A stretch of 64,000 nt of DNA from Cupriavidus oxalaticus (GCF_004768545.1 NZ_CP038636.1:682001-746000); one strand, 5' to 3'. Shown: positions 53,735-63,999, counted from the first letter of the stretch. The notes: generated from the sequence alone by a model not told the origin. A program made the numbers and translations.

Positions 53735-54046
53735 ATGAGCAAGGCAAGACAGACGTACGGGGAAGAGTTTCAGGCAGAGGCCGTGAGACTGGTGCTGGAA
53801 CAGGGACTGACGCTGCAGTCGGCCGCGCAGCGTCTGGGGATTCCGAAGGGCACGTTGACGAATTGGGTGTCGAAAGCCAAGGCGCCTGGAACAGCAGCGG
53901 CACCAGGGGGCGTGACAGTGGCAGAGTTGGCGGCGGAGAATGCGAGGCTGCGCAAGGAGCTGGCCGAGGCGAGGCTGGAGCGCGATATTGTAAAAAAAGC
54001 CGCGGCGTACTTCGCCAGGGAATCACTGCCCGGTACGCGTTCGTGA
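53735..54046 (+). CDS. IS3 OrfA
   Basis: 103 residues: SKARQTYGEEFQAEAVRLVLEQG, a helix-turn-helix (TLQSAAQRLGIPKGTLTNWVSK) and a leucine-zipper-like C-terminus (ELAAENARLRKELAEARLERDI). Binds the element ends and regulates the transposase. The run of seven A at 53,992-53,998 allows a -1 shift into orfB to make the fused OrfAB. Confidence 0.95.
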   Translation: MSKARQTYGEEFQAEAVRLVLEQGLTLQSAAQRLGIPKGTLTNWVSKAKAPGTAAAPGGVTVAELAAENARLRKELAEARLERDIVKKAAAYFARESLPGTRS

Positions 54047-54900
54047 GTCAATGGCGAGAAGTGTATCCGGTGAAGTTGATGTGCCGGGTATTGGGGGTCT
54101 CGCGCAGTGGCTACTACGACTGGACACACAGACCTTACGGGCTCAGTCCGGAACAGGAGCGGCTGCGTCTGGCGATCCGGGCAGCCCACAAGCGCACGCG
54201 TCAGACGTACGGTACGCGGCGCCTGCAGCGCGAGCTGGCTGGCGATGGATTCGTGGTCGGCCGTGATCGGCTGGCCAGACTGCGCAACGAGATGGGGATT
54301 CGGTGTCGGCAAAAGCGTCGATTCGTAGCGACAACTCGCTCGGCTCATAATCTGCCAGTGGCGCCCAACCTACTGGAGCAGAAATTTGAAGCCGACAGGC
54401 CAAATGCCGCGTGGGTGACAGACATCACGTATATCGCGACCGATGAGGGTTGGTTGTACCTGGCAGGAATCAAGGACCTGTACACGTGCGAGATCGTGGG
54501 CTACGCGATGGGGCCCAGAATGACACAGGAATTGGTGGGCGAGGCGCTGTTCCGGGCGGTGCGCAGCAAGCGGCCACGGCCCGGCCTGATTCATCATTCA
54601 GACCGGGGCAGCCAATACTGTGCTCACGGCTATCGCAGGTTGCTAGCGCAGTTCGGCATGCTGGCTTCGATGTCACGCAAGGGAAACTGCTACGACAATG
54701 CGCCCATGGAAAGCTTCTGGGGCAGCCTGAAAGCAGAGTTGGTGTACCACCATCGGTATGCCACCCGGCTGGAAGCCATGGCCTCTGTCCGTGAGTACAT
54801 TGAGATTTTTTACAATCGCCAACGGCGCCATTCGAAGTTGGGGTACCGAACGCCAGGCGAAGTCGCTGCAAGCTACCTCAGTCGACTAGCTGCAGCATGA
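54043..54900 (+). CDS. IS3 OrfB transposase (rve core)
   Basis: 285 residues from a GTG that overlaps the orfA stop; naturally made as an OrfAB fusion through the -1 slippery site upstream. Catalytic set visible: WVTDITYIATDEG (Asp), LIHHSDRGSQYC (Asp), NAPMESFWGSLKAEL (Glu), then the R-R-H-S-K-L-G-Y-R-T-P ending typical of IS3 integrases. Appears active. Confidence 0.96.
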   Translation: MSQWREVYPVKLMCRVLGVSRSGYYDWTHRPYGLSPEQERLRLAIRAAHKRTRQTYGTRRLQRELAGDGFVVGRDRLARLRNEMGIRCRQKRRFVATTRSAHNLPVAPNLLEQKFEADRPNAAWVTDITYIATDEGWLYLAGIKDLYTCEIVGYAMGPRMTQELVGEALFRAVRSKRPRPGLIHHSDRGSQYCAHGYRRLLAQFGMLASMSRKGNCYDNAPMESFWGSLKAELVYHHRYATRLEAMASVREYIEIFYNRQRRHSKLGYRTPGEVAASYLSRLAAA

Positions 54901-54933
54901 ACCAGACGTGTCCGCGCTGGACAGAACACCTCA

Positions 54934-57639
54934 GATCGTGGTTTGGCGCTTGCGTATCGCGTAAATCAGGTCGGTGTTGAGGTACTTGCCGATGTACTCG
55001 ACAAGTTCGGGTACCAGAGTCGCAGGTAAGCAAAATTGTCGGATGACCTGGGGATCCATGGCCGCCAAGCCTCTGAGCCAGTCGTCGATTAGATCTAGGT
55101 AGCGTGACGCGACCTCAGCAGCCGCTCGCTCTGTGCCGCCGCGAGTGAAACTTAGTGGCATGACGCCAGCGAACCAGCGTCGAATCAACGGCTGATCGCC
55201 GTCCCAACTGATGCGGGCATAGAAGGACTCGCCCTTCTTGGTCCCAGGGGATGGGAAGCGCCTGCCTGGTCGCATATAGAGGTGCAGGATGTGGCTCTCG
55301 AAGTCTTTGATGGTGGCCGTCGCCGCAAGCACCTTCGAAACTTGGCCGCCATGGCCGACTTGCAAAGTCTGCAACAACGTTTCATAGTGAGCGTCGAAGT
55401 TGCCCAATGACTCGCGCAATAAGTGCAGCTCGTCCTGAATGAGAAAGGAAAAACCCGGATCGAGCATGGGCTCGAGTTGTAGCGTGCGCACCTTGCTTGT
55501 GCGGGAGTTGTTCCCGCACGCAATGGACTCGTATTCGCCATGGACGTTTAATACGATACGCTGATGCCTGCATTTTGCGTCCGCTGTGAAGCCGTGCTCT
55601 GGACAAAAATGCCGAAAAGCTCCGAAGTATCCCGCGAAACGTTCGTTATGAGCGATGACAGCGAGCTTGTCGACCGTCCCGACTAGAACGGTGGGTAAAT
55701 AGCGGTAGCACTCTTCGTCGCTGACGTAGATGCCCACCTCACCCGCGATGCCCTCGCCGTGAGCACCCGAGCCAGCTTTCGTGTTGCTCCAGCAATCCGG
55801 GTTGTCGCAATGGTGCAGCATACGCGAACGCGCTATGTCCGTCGTCATGCCTACTGACCCTGCTTTGCCGCAATATGGACAGTCAGTGATGAACTTAAAA
55901 CGCTGCAGTTGCTCAGGAGTTTGGTCGGCCAACCATATCGATGACCCCTTGGCTTCGGATCGGCTGATGCTGCCCGGAGTACCGCTGCCCGTGTAGTAGC
56001 CCACCGTGAAGGGGTGCCCATTGATAGACTCGCGGCACCGCAACATCTCTGCTTGAGCCACGACGTACGACAGGCGCTGAAACTGCTGCGCCGACAGCAT
56101 TCGCAGTGGGAAACGCATCCAAGCCGTAGTGCCGTACAAGCGGCCTCTCACTCGAGCATAGAGCATTGTAAAGGCGATGATGCCTAGGTAGGCCTCGGTC
56201 TTACCGCCGCCAGTAGCAAACCACAGCACATCTACAGTGTCTGCCACATTCTGGCGTTCGTGAACAATGCAATGGCGCTCGTAGACCGCTCTTATCTGCG
56301 TGAGAATAAAGCCCAGCTGGAATAGATGCCAGCCATCGAAAGATTTACCTTGCATGGCGATGGCCCGCCCCATGACCTCGTTCATCCAGGCGAAACATCG
56401 CTGCAGGTCCTCATGCTTGCGCAGCAGATCGACCCCATCGCTGATCAGCGCCACCTCACGGTTGTAAGCCGCTCGATCGCTTTGAACCTCTTTCAGCTCT
56501 GCAGCTTTGCCCGCTACCTTGAGCTCGGCCTCCACCTCATCCCAAACGTCGTGATACCTTTTGAGAGCATCAAGGAAGCCATCGAGTACCTCGATAGGCT
56601 TCTCCTGGAGCAACGCAAAGCTTGCCGGCAGCGCCATATTGACATCCTTCGGCGTCGGCGCATCCACCCTCGACTGCGCGAAAACTGGCATCGAGTCTGT
56701 CCGGAATCGCTTCGGCGCCACCTTGCTTACGGCGCAAGTCACACCATAGCCTGCGACCCCGTCTTCGGGTTGATAGCGGTAGTCTTCGGGCTGCAGACGG
56801 TGTGGTACATCGATTTGGTGTCCCGTGGAGATGTGTGTCTCGAACTCGACGTCCAGTAGGCAAGGTTTGTTGAGACAGTATTGCCGCCCGCTCGCCGAAT
56901 CGCTGTTGTTTTGCAAGTACACTTCGAGCAGATAGCGTTTCCCTTTGCCCGCAAAATTAGGGGGAGGCTGGCGCAACCGAGTGCGAAGTACCACGTCATG
57001 CTCCAGGATCTGGTCGCCCTTGAACAAGCTCTCGGTGACTAAGTCAGCCAACTCCTCGTCGGTGACGCAATGTTTGTGTCCCCAGGGAATGATTTGGCTA
57101 GCCCAGCCCTTGTCGTTGACCTCGCAAATTCTGAAGATGCGAGGATCCCTCTTCCAGATCTCCTGCAGTGGCCCCAATACCGACTCGAGCTTTTGCTCCT
57201 TCCAGACGTTCATCTCACTGTCCTGGAGATTGAAAGCGATGTCCGAGAAAGTAACGGTAAAACGCTTGTAGCAATCCGGTATCCTCTGACGGCTCTTGTC
57301 GCCGTCAGGTCCCACCTGAATGTGCGCTAGCATCAATTGAAGCGAGGGGATATAGCGGTGGGTGAGATCGAATCGCCCTTGCAGATTAATGACCACGCGT
57401 CCCTCGTCATCAGGCTCGACCATGAGCACCATGCCCATGGCGCTGGGAGCTTGCTCACGGTGATAATCCGGATCAGGTCGCGGCGCTAGACCGCCAATCA
57501 GTGAGACTTCAGCAGGATCCTCGTCTGTGATGACCCCTTCCTGCGGCAAGACCGCCTGCGGCTTTCCGGCCAGGCGCAAGCGCATCGCCTCGAGCAGCTG
57601 CCGCGAGATGCTCATCTTGTCCTTGTAGCTCAATGCCAT
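54934..57639 (-). pseudogene. drmA: DrmA helicase, N-terminal part (truncated by IS)
   Basis: 902 codons, then TGA supplied by the IS end at 54,931-54,933. Residues ~450-790 hold the RecA1 half: Walker A WFATGGGKTEAYLG (~475), the Cys pairs CPYCGKAG and CDNPDCW, DEAH-box-like IQDELHLLRE (~736) and motif III ATATIKDF (~773). The large N-terminal region (~1-440) is specific to DrmA. DrmA is the ATP-driven motor of DISARM that recognises single-stranded phage DNA ends with DrmB. The interruption separates motifs V-VI from the rest, so the encoded product should be inactive. Confidence 0.93.
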
Positions 57640-57667
57640 GGTGTCCTTCCAGGATCTTGGTTCGGTT

Positions 57668-60469
57668 CTAATTTCTCAACGTTGGCAGGTGTTCCCCTGC
57701 ATGGTGAACGACGACCTTCGCACGAAGCTCGTCCCAATGAAAGTGGAGACGCAGTGTATAGCGTGGGTTGAACGCGCGTCCGAGTTTGATGTGTCGCGAT
57801 ATGTCCACCTTCTCGCCCTCATAGATGCGGAAGTAGTGCTGCTCGTGCTTGCCCTTTGTGATTTCCGACATGCCGCCTGCGTAGGATGCAGGAATTGGGG
57901 CGAGCATGGCCTCTACGTCTTTAAGTGACTTGCTGTGGTCTGCAAGCATGGGATAGAAGCCATCGACTAGAACTTGCAAAATTTTGCCAAAGGCTGCCAC
58001 GTCGCCAAAGGTCGAATTCCGCATTACACGCTCGCAGCCTGAGGTAAAGAGCAACTTGGTGCCATGGCGCATGGCAAATTCCATGGCGACATCCTTGATA
58101 GTCGCCGGGCTTGTTGGCCCTTGCTCCAATGCGGGGCGTTCCATGCGAACGACTTTGACGATTCTCACCATGGCATCAAACACATCGCGTGAGAACCGCC
58201 TCGTCCCAATCTGCACCGCTGAGATATCTCGGTTACGAGAGACAGTGATCGCGCGGCGCAAATCTGTTCCAATACGTCGGTGCTCGTGACGCACTTCGCT
58301 GATAGCGTTGGCCACCATACCCGCCATCAAGTCAGCATTCGCGACTTGAGCAAGGTTCGCGAGCAAACGGATAGCTGTCGGATCTTGCGGCCCAATGACT
58401 CCGCCATGCGCCCAGTTTTGCACGGTGCTATTGTGTACGATGAATCGCTTGGATTTAAGATAAATGTTAAGCTCGACCGCCGTCTTGAACTTCGTCATGC
58501 CTGTGTCGACGTATTCCTGCCACTTCTCAGCAATTCGCAAGGTCTGAGCAAGCCCATAGTTGTCTTGCACAAACATGTCGAAGAGATCCTTCTGTGTAGC
58601 CACCCGCTCCTCACTACTGGCCAGAATCATTAGTTCGTTGCGAACCGAGATATCCTTGGCAGGACACGCCTCCAGTTCCTCACCTTGCAGTCGCATCATT
58701 TGTTGATTGATACCTACGCGTATCGGCTCTGCCTGCCCCTCCAAGTGCAGAACGACAACATCGCGCGTGTGCTCTTGCGCAAGTTCCTCATCGCGCTGGA
58801 CCGGTATGGGCTCGGTCAACAGTACATTGAGCCAATCATCGAAGCCTCGAAACGTTTCGAGTTGTGCGACCCGCAGCTTGAGGGGGTATTCGCCATCGAT
58901 GTCTGACAACGTGAACGAGACGGCGCTATTGGCGAGACTATCGCCGTCGACAAGGGAATCTTGCAAATAACGATTCGCCGGCCATTGCAAGGACCACAAG
59001 CGCTGTTTGTCACCTTCCGGCGCGCTGGGCAGCGCGTGACTTTTCCACCAGGCCTGCGCCGTGGCACACACGCGTTCTCGTTCGAACGGATGGCACACAA
59101 TAATTTTCTTGCTGGCATGCAGTCCCAGCCAATGGATGCGAGATGGGTACAGAACCCCTGCATAGATCGCTAGATCTGTCGCTGGTGGCGCAATGGCGGA
59201 TGCCCCGTCCATCTGTGAAACTGCTACTAAACGGACGGCTTCGAGACCGAGGCGCTCTTCAAGATAATTCTGGAGGATTTGCGCATCACGCCGTCCGCCC
59301 ACCAAGACGCTCACACGCTGGCTTCGAGATATCGCATCCCGGCAAAGCTCCACGATAAGCTCGACCCGCCCCGGTTTAGCCTCGGACAGATCTTTGATCA
59401 TATGCCGCACCGTAGCCATGATCTGGGAATGAAGTTCCTGGATATCGCCGCGGCGTCCCTTCAGGCGCGAGGCGATGTCAAGCCAGGACTCGATCGTGCG
59501 GATCGGGTAGCGCCCCCCCCGAACATGGCGTAAGGTTCCCTGCTCGTGCACAGGCAAAGGGACATTGAGACCGCGTAAAGCACGATCCACAGCCATCATG
59601 GCCGAGAGCTCCTGGGATAAACCGCCCGTCTCCTCCATCTTGCGCTTTAGGTTCCATGCCATGAAGCCTAGCTTCTTGACAAATGCGTCCATCGTAGGAT
59701 CACGCGCGGCAATAACCTCGATCTGTGAGGAGCAGTCAATAGGGGCTCCTGAGTCGCGGCGCAACGCCGCAACATCTCCCAGACGGGTGTTCCAGGTATG
59801 CATCGGCAACGGTTCAACCAAGGCCTGCCCAGTGTAGCCGAGCGCGACGATTGGTACGTTCGGGAAGAACTCGCGTGACACTTTGATTAGGCTGAGCGAA
59901 TTCTCGTCGCAACCCTGCGGCGTGATTTGCACCACAAGAGCAAAGGGCTTAGCCTTGGAACTGAGCAGCGAAAGGACGTCCATCAAATTGTCCTGTCCGC
60001 TCACGAGGAGAGTTCGTTGGAACTCGGAAGCATCTAGCGGCTGGTTAGCGTTCACCACGCGAGGACGCATGACCACCGATGTACTGAAGTCGCGCCACAT
60101 GCGCCGTGGGCGCCCAAAAACAATTAAGTCGGTGCGAAGCGCTATCGAAATCGGGTTGAGCCAGGTTGACCGTAATAGCCCGCCAGCGGCATCGAGACGT
60201 AGACGATGGAGGTAGAAAGCTAGCCGAGCCAGAGTAGCCTCCCGCCCAATCGGCAGACTCAAGTGCACCGATTGTCCAAACCTCAGAAGCCTTCCTACGG
60301 CTGCCATGGCCACCGCCTCTTCCTCAGGTGGTACAGCCAGCCCTTCTTGCGCCCAGATCTCTGCACCGCCACGCAGCAGTTCGGAGGCAGTCACCGCGGG
60401 CCATGATTGTTCAATTTGACTGCGCCAGCCGATGAGCTTGGGCGCCGCTGCAGTTGCGGCGGATTTCAT
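57668..60469 (-). CDS. Large DISARM-associated protein, possible DrmE-like
   Basis: 933 residues, soluble. Sits 28 bp upstream of drmA in the place where class 2 DISARM carries drmE. The middle shows a helicase-C-like strand pattern (RVSVLVGGRRDAQILQNYLEERLG, ATDLAIYAGVLYPSRIHWLGLH, KKIIVCHPFERERVCAT). The C-terminal domain (NSTFGDVAAFGKILQVLVDGFYPML, YFRIYEGEKVDISRHIKLGRAFNPRYTLRLHFHWD) resembles the end of DrmE as I remember it, but I cannot verify. No intact Walker A seen. Stop overlaps nothing; start overlaps the end of the ATPase gene as ATGA. Confidence 0.6.
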   Translation of the reverse strand: MKSAATAAAPKLIGWRSQIEQSWPAVTASELLRGGAEIWAQEGLAVPPEEEAVAMAAVGRLLRFGQSVHLSLPIGREATLARLAFYLHRLRLDAAGGLLRSTWLNPISIALRTDLIVFGRPRRMWRDFSTSVVMRPRVVNANQPLDASEFQRTLLVSGQDNLMDVLSLLSSKAKPFALVVQITPQGCDENSLSLIKVSREFFPNVPIVALGYTGQALVEPLPMHTWNTRLGDVAALRRDSGAPIDCSSQIEVIAARDPTMDAFVKKLGFMAWNLKRKMEETGGLSQELSAMMAVDRALRGLNVPLPVHEQGTLRHVRGGRYPIRTIESWLDIASRLKGRRGDIQELHSQIMATVRHMIKDLSEAKPGRVELIVELCRDAISRSQRVSVLVGGRRDAQILQNYLEERLGLEAVRLVAVSQMDGASAIAPPATDLAIYAGVLYPSRIHWLGLHASKKIIVCHPFERERVCATAQAWWKSHALPSAPEGDKQRLWSLQWPANRYLQDSLVDGDSLANSAVSFTLSDIDGEYPLKLRVAQLETFRGFDDWLNVLLTEPIPVQRDEELAQEHTRDVVVLHLEGQAEPIRVGINQQMMRLQGEELEACPAKDISVRNELMILASSEERVATQKDLFDMFVQDNYGLAQTLRIAEKWQEYVDTGMTKFKTAVELNIYLKSKRFIVHNSTVQNWAHGGVIGPQDPTAIRLLANLAQVANADLMAGMVANAISEVRHEHRRIGTDLRRAITVSRNRDISAVQIGTRRFSRDVFDAMVRIVKVVRMERPALEQGPTSPATIKDVAMEFAMRHGTKLLFTSGCERVMRNSTFGDVAAFGKILQVLVDGFYPMLADHSKSLKDVEAMLAPIPASYAGGMSEITKGKHEQHYFRIYEGEKVDISRHIKLGRAFNPRYTLRLHFHWDELRAKVVVHHAGEHLPTLRN

Positions 60470-63400
60470 GCTCTCACGTCCTTGGGACTAGTCACTATCG
60501 GCTGACATTCAGTGATGGCGCGCTGAATCGACGGGACAAAACTGTAAGTGATTTTTCCCTCACGGTCAGCGTCCTTGGACTGCTGCTTGGTGTTGACCTC
60601 GATCACCCTTAAAGCGGCCCACCAACGCACGACTGCGTCTGCTTGTTCAGGTGCAATTGCGAACTCGGATTCCTCGTCGCACATAAACTCAATCGCGGTC
60701 TGCAGATCGCCGCTCGAGAAACTCGAGAGCATCTCGAACTCCTTGAGCTTGGCCCCCAAAGGCAACGACCACGGTAGGCTATTCATGCCCGACATGGTCA
60801 CGAACTTCTCAAAGTCCTTGCCCTGCAGTTGTTCCAGCGAGATGAATGTCTTTGACAGATCTGCGAAGCTGGAAGCGGACTTTTTCCTCTTGCGCGCCTC
60901 GATGAATTTCGTCAGATGATCGTACCAGCCCTCAGTGGCTGAGCGCAGCAGCTCGCCTTGCTTTTGGGTTGACAGCATGTCCTGCTGCTCGAGCAGGCTC
61001 TCGCACGCATGGTGCGTCCAGCGGTTGAGGTCGACTTGGCCTCCGATCTCGTCGGGTGCCATCGTGAGCCATGAGTGGGCATGCCAACTCCACATAGCCT
61101 TAGCGCCCAAAAGGAAGACCAGACGCAACGGGTGCTTGAGCCGTGGCGCCTTCGATGCCATCTCGTTGGCGACGCTAATCAAATCCATGATCCGGTCTAT
61201 CGAAGAGCATTCCTCTAGCGAGATCAGCACAACAGCCGGCTTAGCCGTGGCCCAGTTATCGATAGCAGTGTTTATACGCTCGGAGAACCTTTTGAGATCA
61301 ATCGTCGCCGCGTCCCTGATAACCTGCGTTTCATATGTGGACATCGAAGATCCGGACTGGAACTCGTTGATCGCGTTGAAGCCTTCTTGCATGGCTTCAA
61401 TGGTTAGTCCCAGGGCAGGTGTGCCCATAATCAAGGAAACGGAATACTTGGGGGCCCCCTCTGGCGGCTTCGCTGATAGGATCATTCGCTCGTCTTGTAG
61501 GGAGAGCGGCGACGGGATCTTGTTGGAGCCCAAGCCGGTAGCATGGCAGGTCAATACGTCCTGCTCATGCTCCTTCAGGCCCTTGATGGCCTGCTGCAGC
61601 TTGTGCTCGATATCATCCATCGAGCCAATAAGTTGCAGAATGGACTGGTTGCGCAAGGCATACTGGCGCTTTGCTTTATCGTCCACCCGCAACACTCCGA
61701 GGCCAACGAGCTCTTGTAGGATGCTCTCAAAGCCCGACTCGCTCATCTGCTCGAACTCTTCGGGCACCCAGGTACGGGCCACTTCCAAAGCCTTGCCGAC
61801 TGTGAACTTGCCGATGCCTTTGTCGTAGGCCGCGATCAATCCGTAGATCGCAACGGTGTAACGCTTATCCAGGTTGAGCGTCATATCAAAGCGCTCACCT
61901 GAGAGCCGACGCACGTCAGAGTTGTTCTCGATGTTCTCAATGTCGGTCTGACGGATCGGGCGGACGCCGTCAGTTCGCGAGCGATCCCGCCCCAACTGCT
62001 CCACCAACGCGCTGCAGAAGATATGCAGCAAGCTAGGATGGCGGTTGGTAAACGCCATGATGCGATCTACCAATTCAGGTTCTTCAAATCGGTAGCCCAG
62101 AGCAGTCAAAGGCTGCAGAATTAGACTGCGAGCATCTTGGGCAGACAGGATGCCAACTTCGAGCGGGCTGCCCAACTGCTCTAGGGGAACGTTCGGGTAG
62201 GTACGGAACCGATTAACGTTGTTCAGACCGGCAAATACAACCCGGAAGCGATTATGGGGATCATTGACCAAAGCCTTGAGCGAACGCACCAGTTCGAAGT
62301 TGGCCGAGGCATCCTTGTTAAGTACGGAATCAATTTCATCGAGACAGAAGAGGACTTTGGTGGTTCCCGGGCGCAAGAACTCCTGGCGCAGCCTGTCCTC
62401 CGGATCCATCTGAGCACTGCCCGGGTTGTTGGACAGAACCTTGTCATCTACGAGCTTACGCACCAACATCTCGAATAGGCGTGACTTGACGTTGATGCCA
62501 CGCTCAACCACGTGCTGGAAGATGCCATCCATCGGCATGTAGTAGGCGTGGTTGTGCAGCGGGTCCCGCTTTTTGAACTCCTGCACAGCAGCATTGAGAA
62601 GCGTGGTCTTACCAAGCTGGCGGCCGCCGTAAACCAGAGCCGCACCTCGCGGCTCTACCAGTGAGGCAATGTCGTTCTCACGACCGAAGCGCATCTCGGG
62701 CGGCGCCGGTAGACGGGCATCCCCCTTGGTGTAGGGGTTGTAGAACGTCCAAGCTGCGCTCACCCGCAGGAAAGTCTCGAACATCACCTGCTGATGACGC
62801 GCCGTCGCAATAAAGGAAAGGATAACTGGGTCCAAAAGGAAGATACTGCACTTACGGTCACGGCAGAATGCCGCGAAGGACTTGCGCTCTTCCGGACTTA
62901 GGGGGTGCCCCACCATGAGGATGGAGCGGTCAGGTTGGCCATGGCGCTCGATAAGGTCAATTAAGCCGGCCTGGCTCCAATCCCCTTGCACAAAGATGAT
63001 ATTCAGGGGCTGCGGCGTTCCGATGTCGCCCTCGAACAGCGGAAAGCCCTTGGGCAGGGTCGGTCGAGAGATCCGAACCTTTAGGCGCCGGAAATCGCCA
63101 GTCGGGGTGTACTCACAGTTGTTGAGCACATCTTCTTTGCCGATCTTCTGCGCGACATCGAGCCCGAGAAACTGCAACACCGATACGATGCCTTCATAGG
63201 TGGATTTCTCGAGCTTAGGTTTCTTGTTTCGACCTTTGCTACGCCACTCCAGGAGGGTGGCAATGGCGCTCCTAAATTCTGCCTTGCGGACTGAATAATC
63301 TAGCTCGCCCGGCGCCTCTTGGATGACACGCTCACCTGCTTCTCGCGGATTCAAATGCTCGTACAATAGAGCCGATAGCGGCGTTTCAACCTGAAGAAAT

Positions 63401-63999
63401 GCGCCCAGTTCGACATTGTCCAACAGCCACGTTTCTATCAAGCGCGCGTTGCGTTCACTGTGCTCCTTAAGCTGGTTGATGAGCTCGCGCACCAGTGAAA
63501 GGTTGTGCTTGCCCAAGGTATGACGGGCGCGGACATCCCACCCTTCCGGCACTGCATCCTGACCGAGTTTGACTCGGATACTCAAAAGTTCGCGGTTTAG
63601 CTCCTCCTCGAGCAGCGTGGCACTGCTGTTAAGTAGCTTCTCCATGGACCGAACCCTTTGCTGGACTTCGGAGTCGATGTCAGAAACGTCCACATAGGGT
63701 CTGCGGTCCGACAGTTCGTCTAGCCACGAGTTGACGAGGTCTGCGTTTGCGAGGTGATCGCTTTCGCTGATAATGTCCACCGACATCGCTTGCAGCGAGA
63801 GATTGCGGAACTGCTCTATTGCCTTCTTGAGGTCGGCCCGGACCCCAGCGATGTCATTGCTCACGCTGTCGATATCGGCCGCACGCGGACAGTCATCCGA
63901 CTCCATCTGGCGTAGAAGTAGCAAGCGCACCCAATGCGCATGTTGACGCTGCGCCAGCGCCAGCATGTCGGCAAGCCAACTCGGCGACGTCAGCCGCAT
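60466..63999 (-). CDS. Large AAA/STAND-type ATPase, possibly continuing past window
   Basis: 1177 residues from an ATG three bases from the window edge, so the true start may be further right. An N-terminal ~430 residues of helical and alpha/beta sequence precede an ORC/STAND-like ATPase: RENDIASLVEPRGAALVYGGRQLGKTTLLNAA (Walker A ~455), VLFCLDEIDSVLN (Walker B ~551), VVFAGLNNVNRF (sensor 1) and NRHPSLLHIFCSALVEQL (winged-helix entry). The C-terminal ~400 residues contain another P-loop-free nucleotide-fold-like region (AKPAVVLISLEECSSIDRIMDL) and a helical tail. Overlaps the next gene as ATGA. Operon partner of DISARM genes; probable sensor or loader of the system, by inference. Confidence 0.8.
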   Translation of the reverse strand: MRLTSPSWLADMLALAQRQHAHWVRLLLLRQMESDDCPRAADIDSVSNDIAGVRADLKKAIEQFRNLSLQAMSVDIISESDHLANADLVNSWLDELSDRRPYVDVSDIDSEVQQRVRSMEKLLNSSATLLEEELNRELLSIRVKLGQDAVPEGWDVRARHTLGKHNLSLVRELINQLKEHSERNARLIETWLLDNVELGAFLQVETPLSALLYEHLNPREAGERVIQEAPGELDYSVRKAEFRSAIATLLEWRSKGRNKKPKLEKSTYEGIVSVLQFLGLDVAQKIGKEDVLNNCEYTPTGDFRRLKVRISRPTLPKGFPLFEGDIGTPQPLNIIFVQGDWSQAGLIDLIERHGQPDRSILMVGHPLSPEERKSFAAFCRDRKCSIFLLDPVILSFIATARHQQVMFETFLRVSAAWTFYNPYTKGDARLPAPPEMRFGRENDIASLVEPRGAALVYGGRQLGKTTLLNAAVQEFKKRDPLHNHAYYMPMDGIFQHVVERGINVKSRLFEMLVRKLVDDKVLSNNPGSAQMDPEDRLRQEFLRPGTTKVLFCLDEIDSVLNKDASANFELVRSLKALVNDPHNRFRVVFAGLNNVNRFRTYPNVPLEQLGSPLEVGILSAQDARSLILQPLTALGYRFEEPELVDRIMAFTNRHPSLLHIFCSALVEQLGRDRSRTDGVRPIRQTDIENIENNSDVRRLSGERFDMTLNLDKRYTVAIYGLIAAYDKGIGKFTVGKALEVARTWVPEEFEQMSESGFESILQELVGLGVLRVDDKAKRQYALRNQSILQLIGSMDDIEHKLQQAIKGLKEHEQDVLTCHATGLGSNKIPSPLSLQDERMILSAKPPEGAPKYSVSLIMGTPALGLTIEAMQEGFNAINEFQSGSSMSTYETQVIRDAATIDLKRFSERINTAIDNWATAKPAVVLISLEECSSIDRIMDLISVANEMASKAPRLKHPLRLVFLLGAKAMWSWHAHSWLTMAPDEIGGQVDLNRWTHHACESLLEQQDMLSTQKQGELLRSATEGWYDHLTKFIEARKRKKSASSFADLSKTFISLEQLQGKDFEKFVTMSGMNSLPWSLPLGAKLKEFEMLSSFSSGDLQTAIEFMCDEESEFAIAPEQADAVVRWWAALRVIEVNTKQQSKDADREGKITYSFVPSIQRAITECQPIVTSPKDVRA

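Larger units (their letters stand above)
53666..54933 (+). mobile_element. IS3-family insertion sequence in drmA (1268 bp)
   Basis: Ends TGAGGT...CTG...CGGACACG on the left and the inverse (TGAGGTGTTCTGTCC...CGGACACG read inward) on the right, about 22 matches in 28 bp. Flanked by GAT duplications. Contains overlapping orfA and orfB with an A7 slippery site. Intact-looking and therefore probably a recent insertion. Confidence 0.93.

Noticed and set aside
57668..60469. Active SF2 helicase
   Set aside because: Only a RecA2-like strand pattern was seen; no Walker A or DExx box is visible, so it was not called a helicase.
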